Part shown: in pieces, positions 33,256 through 42,256 of the stretch
Position numbering within the stretch: the stretch's first letter is position 1
Layout of the letters: every line of letters begins with the position of its first letter
DNA from: G963662655 sp963666875
Lineage (GTDB): Bacteria; Cloacimonadota; Cloacimonadia; Cloacimonadales; JAIOQZ01
Assembly: GCA_963666875.2 (NCBI GenBank)
Contig: CAXXPU010000009.1
Location: forward strand, 13,624-77,623
Direction: 5' to 3'
Length of the DNA: 64,000 bases
Position numbers and translations under genes: made by a program
Notes under the pieces: generated by a model
Told to the model about the DNA's origin: nothing
The model's input: only the letters and a program-made list of their open reading frames with translations
Databases searched by the model: none

Positions 33256-33894
33256 TGTTGTCTCCTTTGCACCGTCGGGCTGCTCGTCTTTATAGAACGA
33301 TGTCGCCGGAATTAACACCTATGTAGAGCTGCGATCTAAATGAAATAGAACATTTCGAGGGGATTCTCTTTATGTCATACTCGATGATCTCCCGCGGTTT
33401 TGTCAAATAATTCCTTTGCCGGTTCACTCTTTTTTCCGCGATTGGAAGCAATCAGAAAATCATAAGAAACAAGAATTTCCAGAAAGATGAATGAGTGATT
33501 GTTTCGATAAGTTTCAAGAATATTCCTTATAGATTTGTCGGTAGTCTCGCCACGCAATAAATACAATGATTCGATTTGATTATTGTGTTTGGAGTCATAT
33601 AGGACTGGGATCATTAACGCTATGTTATTTAATAATTATGATAAATCCATAATACAATGAGGGATGGCGGTGAATGGTATTTATTTATAATTAGTTTTTG
33701 CGAAGCTCAGGGAATCGGTTAATTTTATTGTGTGTGAAGACGCAGATTGAGACTTGCTCGTAAAAACGAATTTCTGGAATTAATTGTGTTGAAGAACTGA
33801 ACAAAGCGTGTTGCAATGCCGGAACAGCAAGCTGAAACGATCCCTTCAAGTATCAATTCGCGAATCGATAACAGGTAAACCGTCAGGAGGATTT
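33256..33894. other. Divergent non-coding region
   Basis: About 640 AT-rich bases between the minus-strand BMP operon and cheW. A 79-codon frame at 33375-33614 (minus) has no recognisable features, and I do not call it. Promoters for both directions should lie here; I see no consensus pair, nor a sigma-28-like site before cheW. Confidence 0.4.
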
Positions 33895-34392
33895 GTGAAC
33901 GAGCACAGTACCCAGAATAGCATGAAATATCTGTCCTTTACCCTCAAGGAACAGCCATACGGAATCAATGTCGATAATATCGTACAGATTATCGCGATTC
34001 CCGAAATCACCCCCATTCCGCAGACACCACACTATATCAAAGGCGTGATAAACCGTAGCGGCAGAATAACGCCCGTGATGGACTTGCGATTGCGACTGAC
34101 CCTTCCAGAGCGTGAATACGACGACCGGACGAGTATCATCGTGGTGAAGGTTCCGATTCAAAATAGCGTAGTGACCATCGGGATGATCGTTGACAATGTA
34201 CTCGAGGTACTCGACATCAAAGATGAGTTTATAGAGGAATTACCTACCCTGAGCACCAGCATCGACAACCATTATATCGAAGGAATGGCGAAAATCAAGG
34301 GAAAGGTTATCACGCTTCTCGATTCGGGACGGATATTGTCTCGAAAAGAACTGAACGAGATGCATCATCTTCAGAACGAAAAGAAAGCATAA
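33895..34392 (+). CDS. cheW: CheW chemotaxis coupling protein
   Basis: The CheW SH3-like adaptor links chemoreceptors to CheA; 165 residues. The start is GTG at 33895 with a perfect AGGAGG at 33885-33890 (the frame to 33808 is unsupported). Core motifs: KYLSFTLKEQPYGINVDNIV, PEITPIPQTPHYIKGVINRS, GRITPVMDLRLRL, IGMIVDNVLEVLDI and GMAKIKGKVITLLDSGRIL. The chemoreceptor gene follows after 42 bases, evidently in the same operon. CheA, CheR, CheB and CheY are not in the window. Confidence 0.95.
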   Translation: MNEHSTQNSMKYLSFTLKEQPYGINVDNIVQIIAIPEITPIPQTPHYIKGVINRSGRITPVMDLRLRLTLPEREYDDRTSIIVVKVPIQNSVVTIGMIVDNVLEVLDIKDEFIEELPTLSTSIDNHYIEGMAKIKGKVITLLDSGRILSRKELNEMHHLQNEKKA

Positions 34393-34434
34393 ATCAACAC
34401 GCACGAAGCAATATCCAATTTAAGGAGCAGGACA

Positions 34435-37407
34435 ATGAAAGGTCTCACGATAGGAAAAAAAGTACTGATACTGATTGTTGGGATCGTACTCTCGATCTGT
34501 ATAATACTTGGCGGAATCAACTATATGTCGTCTTCGAAGTCGCTGGTCAATGCACTGAACCTGACACTTGTCGAGCTTGCCAAGACAGGATCGAAAACAA
34601 TCACTGCCAATATTGAGGTTGTTGAACGCCAGTTGGTGGCAATTGCGGGTCGTAATGTCATGAGATCGTGGGATTGGGAGACGCAGAAAGCTGCCATGAA
34701 TCAGGAAATTGCGCGGACGGAATTTATCGGTATTGCAATAATCGATCGATCCGGGAATGCCACTTATCCGGATGGAAAACAATTGAATTTGAGTGATCGT
34801 GGATACTTCAAAGAAGCGATAAGCGGTAAAACGGTCATAAGCGATGCGATCGTGAGCAGGGCGACTAATGAGGTTGTATTCATTGTGGCGACACCTCTAA
34901 CGAATATGAACAATCAGATTCAGGGAGTCTTGATTGGCAGACTTCCCGGCACATTCCTGACTGATATCACGAACAGCCTTTCCTACGGAGAGATGGGCTA
35001 TTCGTTCGTCGTAGATGAGAAGGGTACGATTATTGGACATAAGAATGAGAGCCTGATTTTAAATCAGATCAATTATATCGAAGAAGCGAAAACGGATCCG
35101 AAATACAAAGAGCTTGCAGTGGTTCTGAATCAGATGATCCAGGGCAAGGCAGGTACCGGGAATTATCCATACGAGGGCGATGTCCGGTATATGGGCTTCT
35201 CGCCGATTGAAGGGACCACCTGGGCAATCGCGATGGGATCATATGCCTCGGAAGCGCTGGCGCCTGTTCATAAAATGTTGATAAGCATTATCATTACGGC
35301 GCTCGTGCTCGGTGTCATCTTCACGATTGTTGGAATACTCCTAGGTCAGTCGATCGGGAAGCAGATTCGCAATGTAAATGGTCAGATACAGGGTGTCATC
35401 GATGCGGTTATTCAGGGAAGGCTGCGCGAGCGACTCGATTCATCGACGGTCGGCGCGGATTTCACTGCCTCGGTCGAGGGTATCAACAGCCTTGTCGAGG
35501 CCTTTGTCAAGCCGATCACGATGTCGATTGAATACATGGACCAAATCTCCTCCGGCAAAATCCCGCCCAAGATCACCGAAACATATCAGGGCGATTTCAA
35601 CAAGATAAAGAATAGCCTCAACAATCTGATCGATATCATTGGCGGATTGCTCAAAGAAACAGACAAGCTGATCAATGCTGCCACCAACGGAAGGCTGAAT
35701 GAGCGCGGCGACGTCTCGAATTTCCAACATTCATGGAAAGACATGATCCAGGGGATCAACAACCTCGTCGAAGCTTTCGTCAAGCCGATCAATACTACGA
35801 CAGCCCTCATTCAGAGAATTTCTGTGGGCGATATTCCTCCGCTGATCACCGAAGAATACAAAGGCGATTTCAACATTATAAAAGATAGCGTAAACCTCTG
35901 TATCAAGAACATCAACGGTCTGCTCGAAGAGACCAATACGTTGATTACTGCGATCGACAACGGCAAGCTGAATGTTCGCGGGAAAGCGGACAAGTTTCAG
36001 AATTCCTGGAAAGACCTTATTGGTGGAATCAACGACCTAATTGAAGCCTTTGTCAAGCCGATCAATCTCACGTCCAACTATATCCAGAGAATCTCCGATG
36101 GCGATATTCCGCCTGAGATCAAGGATCAGTACAAGGGTGATTTCAATATCATCATCAGTAACCTGAACCAGTTGATCAATATCATGAACTCCCTGCTGAA
36201 GGAAACCGGAACGCTTATCGAGGCGGCTACTAATGGTCAATTGACAAAACGAGGCGAAGAGAAGAAATTCAAGAATTCATGGCGTGAGATGGTGGCAGGC
36301 ATCAACAAATTGATGAATGCGATCGTCAATCCGATCCAGGAATCGATGGATGTCATGGGCGAACTGGCGCGGAAGAACATGACGGCGCGCGTGGTCGGCA
36401 ATTACAAGGGTGACTTGAACGAATTCAAACAGAACATCAACAACGCAGGCGACAACCTCGAAGACGCACTGAGCCAGGTCGATCGCGCGGTGCAGCAGAT
36501 ATCCTCCGCATCGGGTGAGATTTCCAACGGCAGCCAGTCGCTTGCTTCCGGATCGTCCGAGCAGGCCAGTTCGCTGGAAGAAATCGCATCGAGCCTTGAG
36601 CAGATGAATTCGCTGACCCTGAACAACGCCGAGAACGCAAGGCAGGGCATGACCCTCTCCGAGCAGTCCTTGAAGCATGTGATGACAGGCAACGACGCGA
36701 TGTCCCGCATGACCGGCGCGATGGATGCGATCACCAGGTCGGCGCAGGAGACCAGCAACATCATCAAGACGATCAACGATATCGCGTTCCAGACGAACCT
36801 GCTGGCGTTGAACGCCGCGGTGGAAGCCGCACACGCGGGTGAGGCCGGAAAGGGCTTTGCCGTGGTTGCGGAAGAGGTTAAAAACCTCGCGCTGCGCAGC
36901 GCCGAAGCGGCGAAGAACACGGACGAGCTGATCGAGACCTCGCTGAAGAACTCCGAAGACGGCGCGAAGATCGTGGAGGAAGTGACGAAATCGTTCGAGA
37001 ACATCCAGACGAGCTTCACGAAAGTGAACAACATCGTGAAGGAGATTTCGGTATCTTCGGACGAGCAGTCTGAGGGGATCAAGCAGATCAATACGGCAGT
37101 GGGCGAGCTGAACAAGGTAACGCAGGCGAACGCTGCGAATGCCGAGGAATCCGCCAGCGCGGCCGAGGAACTCAACTCGCAGTCGGCAGAGCTTCGATCG
37201 ATGGTCCAGGAGTTCAAGTTGTCCGGATCCGGAGACTCCGGTGCCATGGTCAGACGCTACGACGACCAGAAGAAGATCCCGGTTCCACGAAAGAAGCAGG
37301 CGCTTCCCAGTCCTTCCGGGAATGGACAGAAGAATAAATACGGGGACGACCTCGAAATCATACTCCCGATGGATGAGGGGTTTGACGATTCCAAGACTGA
37401 TTTCTAA
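34435..37407 (+). CDS. Methyl-accepting chemotaxis protein with tandem HAMP-like repeats
   Basis: A 990-residue chemoreceptor. TM1 is near residues 10-30, a dCache-type ligand domain spans about 35-280 (GIAIIDRSGNATYPDGKQ, GYSFVVDEKGTIIGHKN) and TM2 about 283-308. Then come a HAMP and at least three near-identical units of about 92 residues starting at about 349, 441 and 533, each GIN.L.EAFVKPI...ISxGxIPPxI...Y.GDFNxI...LL.ET..LI.A..NG.L..RG; a fourth, diverged copy begins near 622. The signalling hairpin contains FQTNLLALNAAVEAAHAGEA near 785-804. The tail is basic and lacks a clear CheR-docking pentapeptide. Repeated units imply a long poly-HAMP stalk. Confidence 0.94.
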   Translation: MKGLTIGKKVLILIVGIVLSICIILGGINYMSSSKSLVNALNLTLVELAKTGSKTITANIEVVERQLVAIAGRNVMRSWDWETQKAAMNQEIARTEFIGIAIIDRSGNATYPDGKQLNLSDRGYFKEAISGKTVISDAIVSRATNEVVFIVATPLTNMNNQIQGVLIGRLPGTFLTDITNSLSYGEMGYSFVVDEKGTIIGHKNESLILNQINYIEEAKTDPKYKELAVVLNQMIQGKAGTGNYPYEGDVRYMGFSPIEGTTWAIAMGSYASEALAPVHKMLISIIITALVLGVIFTIVGILLGQSIGKQIRNVNGQIQGVIDAVIQGRLRERLDSSTVGADFTASVEGINSLVEAFVKPITMSIEYMDQISSGKIPPKITETYQGDFNKIKNSLNNLIDIIGGLLKETDKLINAATNGRLNERGDVSNFQHSWKDMIQGINNLVEAFVKPINTTTALIQRISVGDIPPLITEEYKGDFNIIKDSVNLCIKNINGLLEETNTLITAIDNGKLNVRGKADKFQNSWKDLIGGINDLIEAFVKPINLTSNYIQRISDGDIPPEIKDQYKGDFNIIISNLNQLINIMNSLLKETGTLIEAATNGQLTKRGEEKKFKNSWREMVAGINKLMNAIVNPIQESMDVMGELARKNMTARVVGNYKGDLNEFKQNINNAGDNLEDALSQVDRAVQQISSASGEISNGSQSLASGSSEQASSLEEIASSLEQMNSLTLNNAENARQGMTLSEQSLKHVMTGNDAMSRMTGAMDAITRSAQETSNIIKTINDIAFQTNLLALNAAVEAAHAGEAGKGFAVVAEEVKNLALRSAEAAKNTDELIETSLKNSEDGAKIVEEVTKSFENIQTSFTKVNNIVKEISVSSDEQSEGIKQINTAVGELNKVTQANAANAEESASAAEELNSQSAELRSMVQEFKLSGSGDSGAMVRRYDDQKKIPVPRKKQALPSPSGNGQKNKYGDDLEIILPMDEGFDDSKTDF

Positions 37408-37427
37408 TCGGGATTGAAAGAAATAGA

Positions 37428-37458
37428 AACCGCCATGCTTCGGTGTGGCGGTTTTTTT
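37428..37458 (+). terminator. Intrinsic terminator after the chemoreceptor
   Basis: AACCGCCA (37428-37435) pairs with TGGCGGTT (37446-37453) around TGCTTCGGTG, followed by a run of T. Confidence 0.85.
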
Positions 37459-37803
37459 CATTGATTGTTTACGGCGGAATCGTTTTATTGGTAAACAAAG
37501 GATACTCACTTTCAAATCGAGCGGGTGAATGCTGTAATTATGATCCTGAAGACCTGGAAGGACGAAAGATTTCAGCCCGATACGTAAGTGCCGGGTACAG
37601 GGCGATGAGATAGCACAAAGTCCCGGAGGGACGATAGATCGTGAGATGATTTTGCTCTGTCGCACCTCCGGCGCTATATTCGTGTATTTGCCTGAATAAC
37701 TGGGGCTTACGCCCCCGTCTAATATCTGTCATCCCTGCGGGATTAGGGACGATAAATCCATTCAACCCACCAAGTTTGAAAGAGCGCAACAAAGGAGAAG
37801 CCT
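37459..37803. repeat. Gap filled with dispersed repeats
   Basis: Contains two members of the GGGCTTACGCCCC / TCCCGGAGGGACGA repeat family: about 37572-37650 (degenerate) and 37700-37757 (ACTGGGGCTTACGCCCCCGT followed by CTGTCATCCCTGCGGGAT). No gene is supported here. Confidence 0.6.
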
Positions 37804-38595
37804 ATGAGACGTATCGTTATCTTGCTCATTTTGACTATTATCGCAATCGGTCTTCTTGCCGAGGACGCTTCCGCGGTCAAGGATCCGACGCTTCTGATGC
37901 CCGTAGCCTGGCAGCAGTGTTCGGCGGAGTACCGGGCGCTGTGCTATCAGGCGTACAATATCGCCACGTTCCGGCTCGAACAGCTCTTGACCGAATCCCA
38001 TGAGAAGATTCCGGCGGTCGTAGTCGATATCGATGAAACGGTACTCGATAACAGCCGGTACAACGCAGAAGACGCGCTTCGTGGTACCACGTATCCGGAT
38101 GACTTCGTGCGCTGGAACGAGGCGGCGATTGCCACCGCCGTGCCGGGGGCGATCGAGTTCCTGAAATTCGCCGACACCGGCGGTTGTGCGATATTCTATA
38201 TCTCGGATCGAAACGACAGCTATGAAGAAGCGACGATGAAGAACCTACGTGACCTGGGATTTCCGCAGGTCGATTCGGTACACGTCATGTTGCGAGCGGG
38301 ACGCGTGAACAAGATGCAGAGGCGCGAGATCGTAGCCGAAAAGCACGACATCCTGCTGCTGGTCGGCGATAACCTGAACGATTTCGATCGGGTATTCAGG
38401 GAAGCGTCCGATACTCCCGAACGCAAAGCGCTTGCAGACGACTATCGGAACGAATTCGGTACGCGCTTCATTGTGCTGCCCAACGCGATGTCCGGTTCGT
38501 GGCTGAAGCTGGTCCTGAATTTCAAGCGTAACCTGTCCGCGGAAGAGAAGGCTCGTCTGCTGGGTGAGTCGATCGAAGGATTTCTCGAACCATGA
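37804..38595 (+). CDS. HAD-family acid phosphatase (class B/C, e(P4)-like)
   Basis: A 263-residue exported phosphatase of the HAD superfamily acid phosphatase group (lipoprotein e(P4)-like). The signal peptide is MRRIVILLILTIIAIGLLAEDASA, with no lipobox cysteine, so it is likely periplasmic and free. Motif I is VVDIDETVLDN with the catalytic DxD near residues 78-80; YISDRND is motif II; RREIVAEKH and LLLVGDNLNDF carry motifs III/IV. It removes phosphate from nucleotides or other monoesters for salvage. An AAAGGAG site precedes the ATG. The next gene starts within its stop codon (ATGA). Confidence 0.9.
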   Translation: MRRIVILLILTIIAIGLLAEDASAVKDPTLLMPVAWQQCSAEYRALCYQAYNIATFRLEQLLTESHEKIPAVVVDIDETVLDNSRYNAEDALRGTTYPDDFVRWNEAAIATAVPGAIEFLKFADTGGCAIFYISDRNDSYEEATMKNLRDLGFPQVDSVHVMLRAGRVNKMQRREIVAEKHDILLLVGDNLNDFDRVFREASDTPERKALADDYRNEFGTRFIVLPNAMSGSWLKLVLNFKRNLSAEEKARLLGESIEGFLEP

Positions 38596-38795
38596 TTATC
38601 ATCCGGAAGCTTCAGGTCTGTCCGTATTGCGAATCGGTAACGGCGACGCGTCTGATGCGCCTAAGCTGGATGCGGTTGTTTTCCGATGGCAGGCATTACG
38701 AGTGTGAGGTGTGCGGGAAGAAGTACTTCCTGTTCATGAAGCGCTTTTCGCTGGGATTGAGCCTGAGAGACCCAAATAGAAAAACAACGCGCTGA
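38592..38795 (+). CDS. Small zinc-ribbon protein
   Basis: A 67-residue basic protein with two CxxC knuckles (VCPYCES at about 9-13 and CEVCGKKYF at about 38-41), forming a zinc ribbon. Function unknown. The ATG overlaps the phosphatase stop (4 bases), so it is probably co-translated. The high Arg/Lys content could allow nucleic-acid binding, but nothing specific is visible. Confidence 0.65.
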   Translation: MIIIRKLQVCPYCESVTATRLMRLSWMRLFSDGRHYECEVCGKKYFLFMKRFSLGLSLRDPNRKTTR

Positions 38796-38876
38796 GCAGT
38801 CCGAACCAACTTGTGGGCGTCACGATTTTCATTGACATGATCGCAGCTTGTTTTTGTATTAAAAGAAGGAGTTGGA

Positions 38877-39719
38877 ATGCTGAAAGAAATTCGCATCAAC
38901 GAACGAATCACGGTTTTCCAGGCGAAGCGCGCGCTTCTGAACGCGACGGTCATCGACTGCGGTGAGGATTGCATCGTCGTCGATACCCTGCATCGCCCGG
39001 AGGATTCGCGCGAATTGAAACAGCGTCTCAACGGCAAACCGGTGCGGTATATCATCAATACCCACTGGCACAGCGATCACTGTTACGGCAATCGTCACCT
39101 GAAGGATCCGCATACCACCATCATCGCCCATGCGGACTACATGGACACCATTACCAGCGAGCGGAACGTTATCGCGCCACAGGTGAAGTCGATCCTCGAT
39201 CGCAATAACCTCGTATTCCCCGATATCGCTTTTTACGGTTCGGTTCGGATCGAGCACCCGATCCCGATCAACATCCTGCACACGCCCGGGCACACCATGG
39301 ACAGCTCGGTGGTCTATCTGCACGACGACCGGGTATTGATCGCGGGAGATACGATTCTCAGCGGCGCTAGCGACAAGGTGACGGTGCCCTATTTCTACTG
39401 GGGCGACAGCGATATCTACCTGCTTTCGCTGGACAAACTGGGCTGGCTGGATATCGATACGGTCGTCACCGGGCACGGCGATCCTGCCGACGTCGATATC
39501 ATGCAACAGCATACACGCTATTTGAACAATCTGAAAGCTCGATACCGGAATTTCCTGAAAAATCAGGAGATCGCCGGACTCGACGAGAAAAGAATTGCAG
39601 AGCTGGCGCTCGAAGCGATTCCACAGGAATCATGCCTGCGGGGAACGAAGTCGGAAGATTTCTGGGTGCCGGTCATGCATGAATTGAATATTGGGAAACT
39701 GGTTAACGAACAACAGTAA
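38877..39719 (+). CDS. Metallo-beta-lactamase-fold hydrolase
   Basis: A 280-residue MBL-fold metalloenzyme. The metal motif reads YIINTHWHSDHCYGN (H-x-H-x-D-H), with further ligands in ILHTPGHTMDS (His), LIAGDTILSG (Asp) and VVTGHGDPAD (His). The complete set indicates a dinuclear active hydrolase. Substrate unknown; glyoxalase II-like thioesters, lactones and phosphodiesters are all possible. No signal peptide. AAGGAG lies just before the ATG. It begins a run with DUF1232, rdgB and a phosphohexomutase. Confidence 0.9.
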   Translation: MLKEIRINERITVFQAKRALLNATVIDCGEDCIVVDTLHRPEDSRELKQRLNGKPVRYIINTHWHSDHCYGNRHLKDPHTTIIAHADYMDTITSERNVIAPQVKSILDRNNLVFPDIAFYGSVRIEHPIPINILHTPGHTMDSSVVYLHDDRVLIAGDTILSGASDKVTVPYFYWGDSDIYLLSLDKLGWLDIDTVVTGHGDPADVDIMQQHTRYLNNLKARYRNFLKNQEIAGLDEKRIAELALEAIPQESCLRGTKSEDFWVPVMHELNIGKLVNEQQ

Positions 39720-39735
39720 CAGAGGGAGTGATGTG

Positions 39736-40239
39736 ATGAAACGGGAAGATTTCAACGAGGCTTTCGACCACGAGGAACTCGAAGAAGTGGGAGGAAAGAA
39801 AAAGCTGTTCGGATTCTACGAACGGTTGAGAAAACATCTCGCGAGATACGGAAACAGAAGGCATCCGATCATGGAATACCTGTTCCTGCTGCCGGACCTG
39901 TTTATCCTTATCCTGCGCCTGATTGTCGAGAAGCGCATCCCGTTGCGGTTCCGCATCTTTATCGGGTCGATCATCGGCTATCTGTTGCTACCCATCGATA
40001 TCATTCCGGATTTCATCCCCTTCATCGGCTATATCGACGATCTTCTCATCGTCGTCTTCGGCCTGAATACGATCCTGAACGATGTCGATCCGTCAGTACT
40101 CGAACAGAACTGGAGCGGAGATCGCGATCTGCTGCTGTCCATTCGCGAGATCACCGAGCAGGCGTATCGCTTTGTCGGGAAGAAGAACCTGGACAAGATC
40201 CGCGGCTGGATCCACAAAAACGTGAAAGCGACAAGATAA
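39736..40239 (+). CDS. DUF1232 (YkvA-like) membrane protein
   Basis: A 167-residue protein with the DUF1232 core LPIDIIPDFIPFIGYIDDLL near residues 85-104, diagnostic of YkvA-like inner-membrane proteins of unknown function. Two hydrophobic stretches (YLFLLPDLFILILRLIV and FRIFIGSIIGYLLLP) flank the core. The preferred ATG is 39736 (MKREDFNEAFDHE), after GGGAG; the frame also reads from 39691. The stop shares one base with the rdgB start. Confidence 0.85.
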   Translation: MKREDFNEAFDHEELEEVGGKKKLFGFYERLRKHLARYGNRRHPIMEYLFLLPDLFILILRLIVEKRIPLRFRIFIGSIIGYLLLPIDIIPDFIPFIGYIDDLLIVVFGLNTILNDVDPSVLEQNWSGDRDLLLSIREITEQAYRFVGKKNLDKIRGWIHKNVKATR

Positions 40240-40841
40240 TGAAACAACTGACCATCCTGCTGGGAACGCACAACCGCGACAAGGTGCGCGAGATACGCGA
40301 GATCATGTCCTCGATGCCGTCGGTCCGCATCCTCAGCGCCGACAATGTCCCGAACGTTCCCGACGTGGTCGAGGACGGCGACACCATCGAAGCCAACGCC
40401 ATCAAGAAAGCCACCGAGATCGCGAACGCGACCGGCTACCTGACGCTGTCGGACGACACCGGTCTCTTCGTCGATGCGCTGGACGGCGCACCCGGAGTGA
40501 TGGCTGCGCGCTTTGCAGGAGAGGATTGCACCTACCGCGATAATCGGCTGAAGATGCTCGATGTGATGCGAGGCAGAGAGAATCGTAGCGCGCGCTTTCA
40601 AACTGTGGTAGCGCTGGCAGCTCCGGAAGAACTCGTCGGAACCGCGACAGGTAGCGTGGAAGGCAGGATCACGACCGAAGAACGCGGCGAGAACGGTTTC
40701 GGCTACGACGCGGTGTTCGAGGCTGTTGAAACTGGAAAGACGTTCGGCGAGATGAGCGAAGCGGACAAACACGATATCAGCCACCGCGGACGCGCGTTCC
40801 GCAATATCATTCCATTGATCGATAAATTGATTCATCAATAA
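40239..40841 (+). CDS. rdgB: Non-canonical purine NTP pyrophosphatase (RdgB/HAM1)
   Basis: Hydrolyses dITP, XTP and ITP to monophosphates, keeping deaminated purines out of nucleic acids. 200 residues, the normal length. Motifs: LLGTHNRDKVREI (substrate loop), EDGDTIEANAIKKA, TLSDDTGLFVDALDGAPGV, ARFAGEDCTYRDN, GENGFGYDAVF and KHDISHRGRA. The ATG overlaps the DUF1232 stop by one base. Confidence 0.96.
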   Translation: MKQLTILLGTHNRDKVREIREIMSSMPSVRILSADNVPNVPDVVEDGDTIEANAIKKATEIANATGYLTLSDDTGLFVDALDGAPGVMAARFAGEDCTYRDNRLKMLDVMRGRENRSARFQTVVALAAPEELVGTATGSVEGRITTEERGENGFGYDAVFEAVETGKTFGEMSEADKHDISHRGRAFRNIIPLIDKLIHQ

Positions 40842-40861
40842 TAAAACGTATGGGAGGTCCT

Positions 40862-42214
40862 ATGATCAATCCACAAATTTTTCGTCAATACGACGTACGC
40901 GGCATCGTTGACAAGGATTTAACCGATGAAACCGTTTTCCTGCTGGGACGCGGTTTCGGAACCTATCTCAGACGGCACAACCTGAAGTCCGTCGTCATCG
41001 GCGGCGACGCCCGCCTGAGTTCGCCACGCTTCAAGGAACGCTTCACCGCGGGACTCCTCGAGTGCGGAATCGATGTGACCGACATGGGCATTCTGGCGAC
41101 GCCGGTGCTCTACTATTCGATCCATTACATGGAAGCCGACGCAGGCGTAATGATCACCGGAAGCCACAACCCACCAGAATACAACGGCTTCAAGCTGAAT
41201 ATCGGCCTGATGAGCATCTACGGCGACGAGATCCAGAAGATCCTGCACATCATCCAGAAGGGCGAGTTTGCCGACGGTGAAGGCGTAAAGGAAATTTTCG
41301 ACGGCATCATCCCCATCTATCAGGATTATCTGGTCGAGAATCTCAAGATCGACCGTAAGGTGAAGGTCGTGGTGGATGCCGGAAACGGCGCAGGCGGACC
41401 GATCCTTCCCGATATCCTCAGAAGGCTTGGCTGCGAAGTCAAGGAACTCTACTGCGAGATGGACGGTACATTCCCGAACCATCATCCCGATCCCACCGTG
41501 ATCGAGTACATCCAGGACCTGATCAAGGAAGTCAAGAACTCCGACGCGGAAGTGGGGCTGGGTCTCGACGGCGACGCGGATCGCATCGGCGTGATCGACG
41601 AGAACGGCAATCCCGTTTACGGCGACCAGATTCTCAACATCTTCGCGCGCGATTTCCTCAAGAATTTCCCCGGCGAGATGGTCGTGGGCGACGTGAAGTG
41701 CTCCAAGAATTTTTACGACGACATCGCGAAGCACGGCGGCAAGCCGATCATGTACAAGACGGGTCACTCGATGATCAAGAAGAAAATGAAAGAGGACAGC
41801 ATCCGCATGGGCGGTGAGATGAGCGGTCATATCTTCTTCGCGGACCGATACTTCGGCTACGATGACGCAATTTATGCCTGCTGCCGTTTCGTGGAGATCA
41901 TGGCGCGGTCGGACAAGCCGGTCAGCCAGTTCCTGGCGGATCAGCCCAAGATGTACAACACACCCGAAATCCGCGTCGATTGCCCGGACGAGACCAAGTT
42001 CGAGGTCGTGGACAAGGTGCGCGATTCGTTCATCGCCGAAGGCGCGGACGTGAATGGAATCGACGGCATGCGCATCACTTATCCGGACGGATGGGGACTC
42101 GTTCGCGCGTCCAACACGCAGCCGGTTCTGGTCATGCGCTTCGAAGCGGAAACCCCGCAACGCATGGCAACGATTCAGAAACTGGTCGAAGAAAGAATCG
42201 CGAAATTCAGTTAA
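40862..42214 (+). CDS. Phosphomannomutase/phosphoglucomutase
   Basis: Alpha-D-phosphohexomutase, 450 residues, interconverting hexose 1- and 6-phosphates for LPS and glycan precursors or glycogen. MINPQIFRQYDVRGIV at the start, the phosphoserine loop MITGSHNPPEYNGFK (Ser near residue 102), the metal loop GLDGDADRIGV, the sugar loop GGEMSGHIFF and the phosphate loop RASNTQPVLVMRFE are complete. This AlgC/ManB-like group usually accepts both mannose and glucose phosphates. The ATG at 40862 follows GGGAGG. Confidence 0.95.
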   Translation: MINPQIFRQYDVRGIVDKDLTDETVFLLGRGFGTYLRRHNLKSVVIGGDARLSSPRFKERFTAGLLECGIDVTDMGILATPVLYYSIHYMEADAGVMITGSHNPPEYNGFKLNIGLMSIYGDEIQKILHIIQKGEFADGEGVKEIFDGIIPIYQDYLVENLKIDRKVKVVVDAGNGAGGPILPDILRRLGCEVKELYCEMDGTFPNHHPDPTVIEYIQDLIKEVKNSDAEVGLGLDGDADRIGVIDENGNPVYGDQILNIFARDFLKNFPGEMVVGDVKCSKNFYDDIAKHGGKPIMYKTGHSMIKKKMKEDSIRMGGEMSGHIFFADRYFGYDDAIYACCRFVEIMARSDKPVSQFLADQPKMYNTPEIRVDCPDETKFEVVDKVRDSFIAEGADVNGIDGMRITYPDGWGLVRASNTQPVLVMRFEAETPQRMATIQKLVEERIAKFS

Positions 42215-42223
42215 AGTATCGTG

Positions 42224-42250
42224 GAGGGAGCCTCGTGCTCCCTCATTGAT
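42224..42250 (+). terminator. Hairpin after the phosphohexomutase
   Basis: GAGGGAGC-CTCGT-GCTCCCTC (8-bp stem) followed by ATTGATTTGATT. The T-rich tail is weak, and the hairpin overlaps the leader of the radical SAM gene, so it may only attenuate. Confidence 0.5.
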
Positions 42251-42256
42251 TTGATT

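Noticed and set aside
33375..33614. 79-codon minus-strand frame upstream of cheW
   Set aside because: No ribosome site of note, no recognisable domain, AT-rich intergenic setting.
36277..37665. Minus-strand frame of 462 codons opposite the chemoreceptor
   Set aside because: Antisense shadow of the MCP signalling domain; Arg/Leu/His-rich without motifs.
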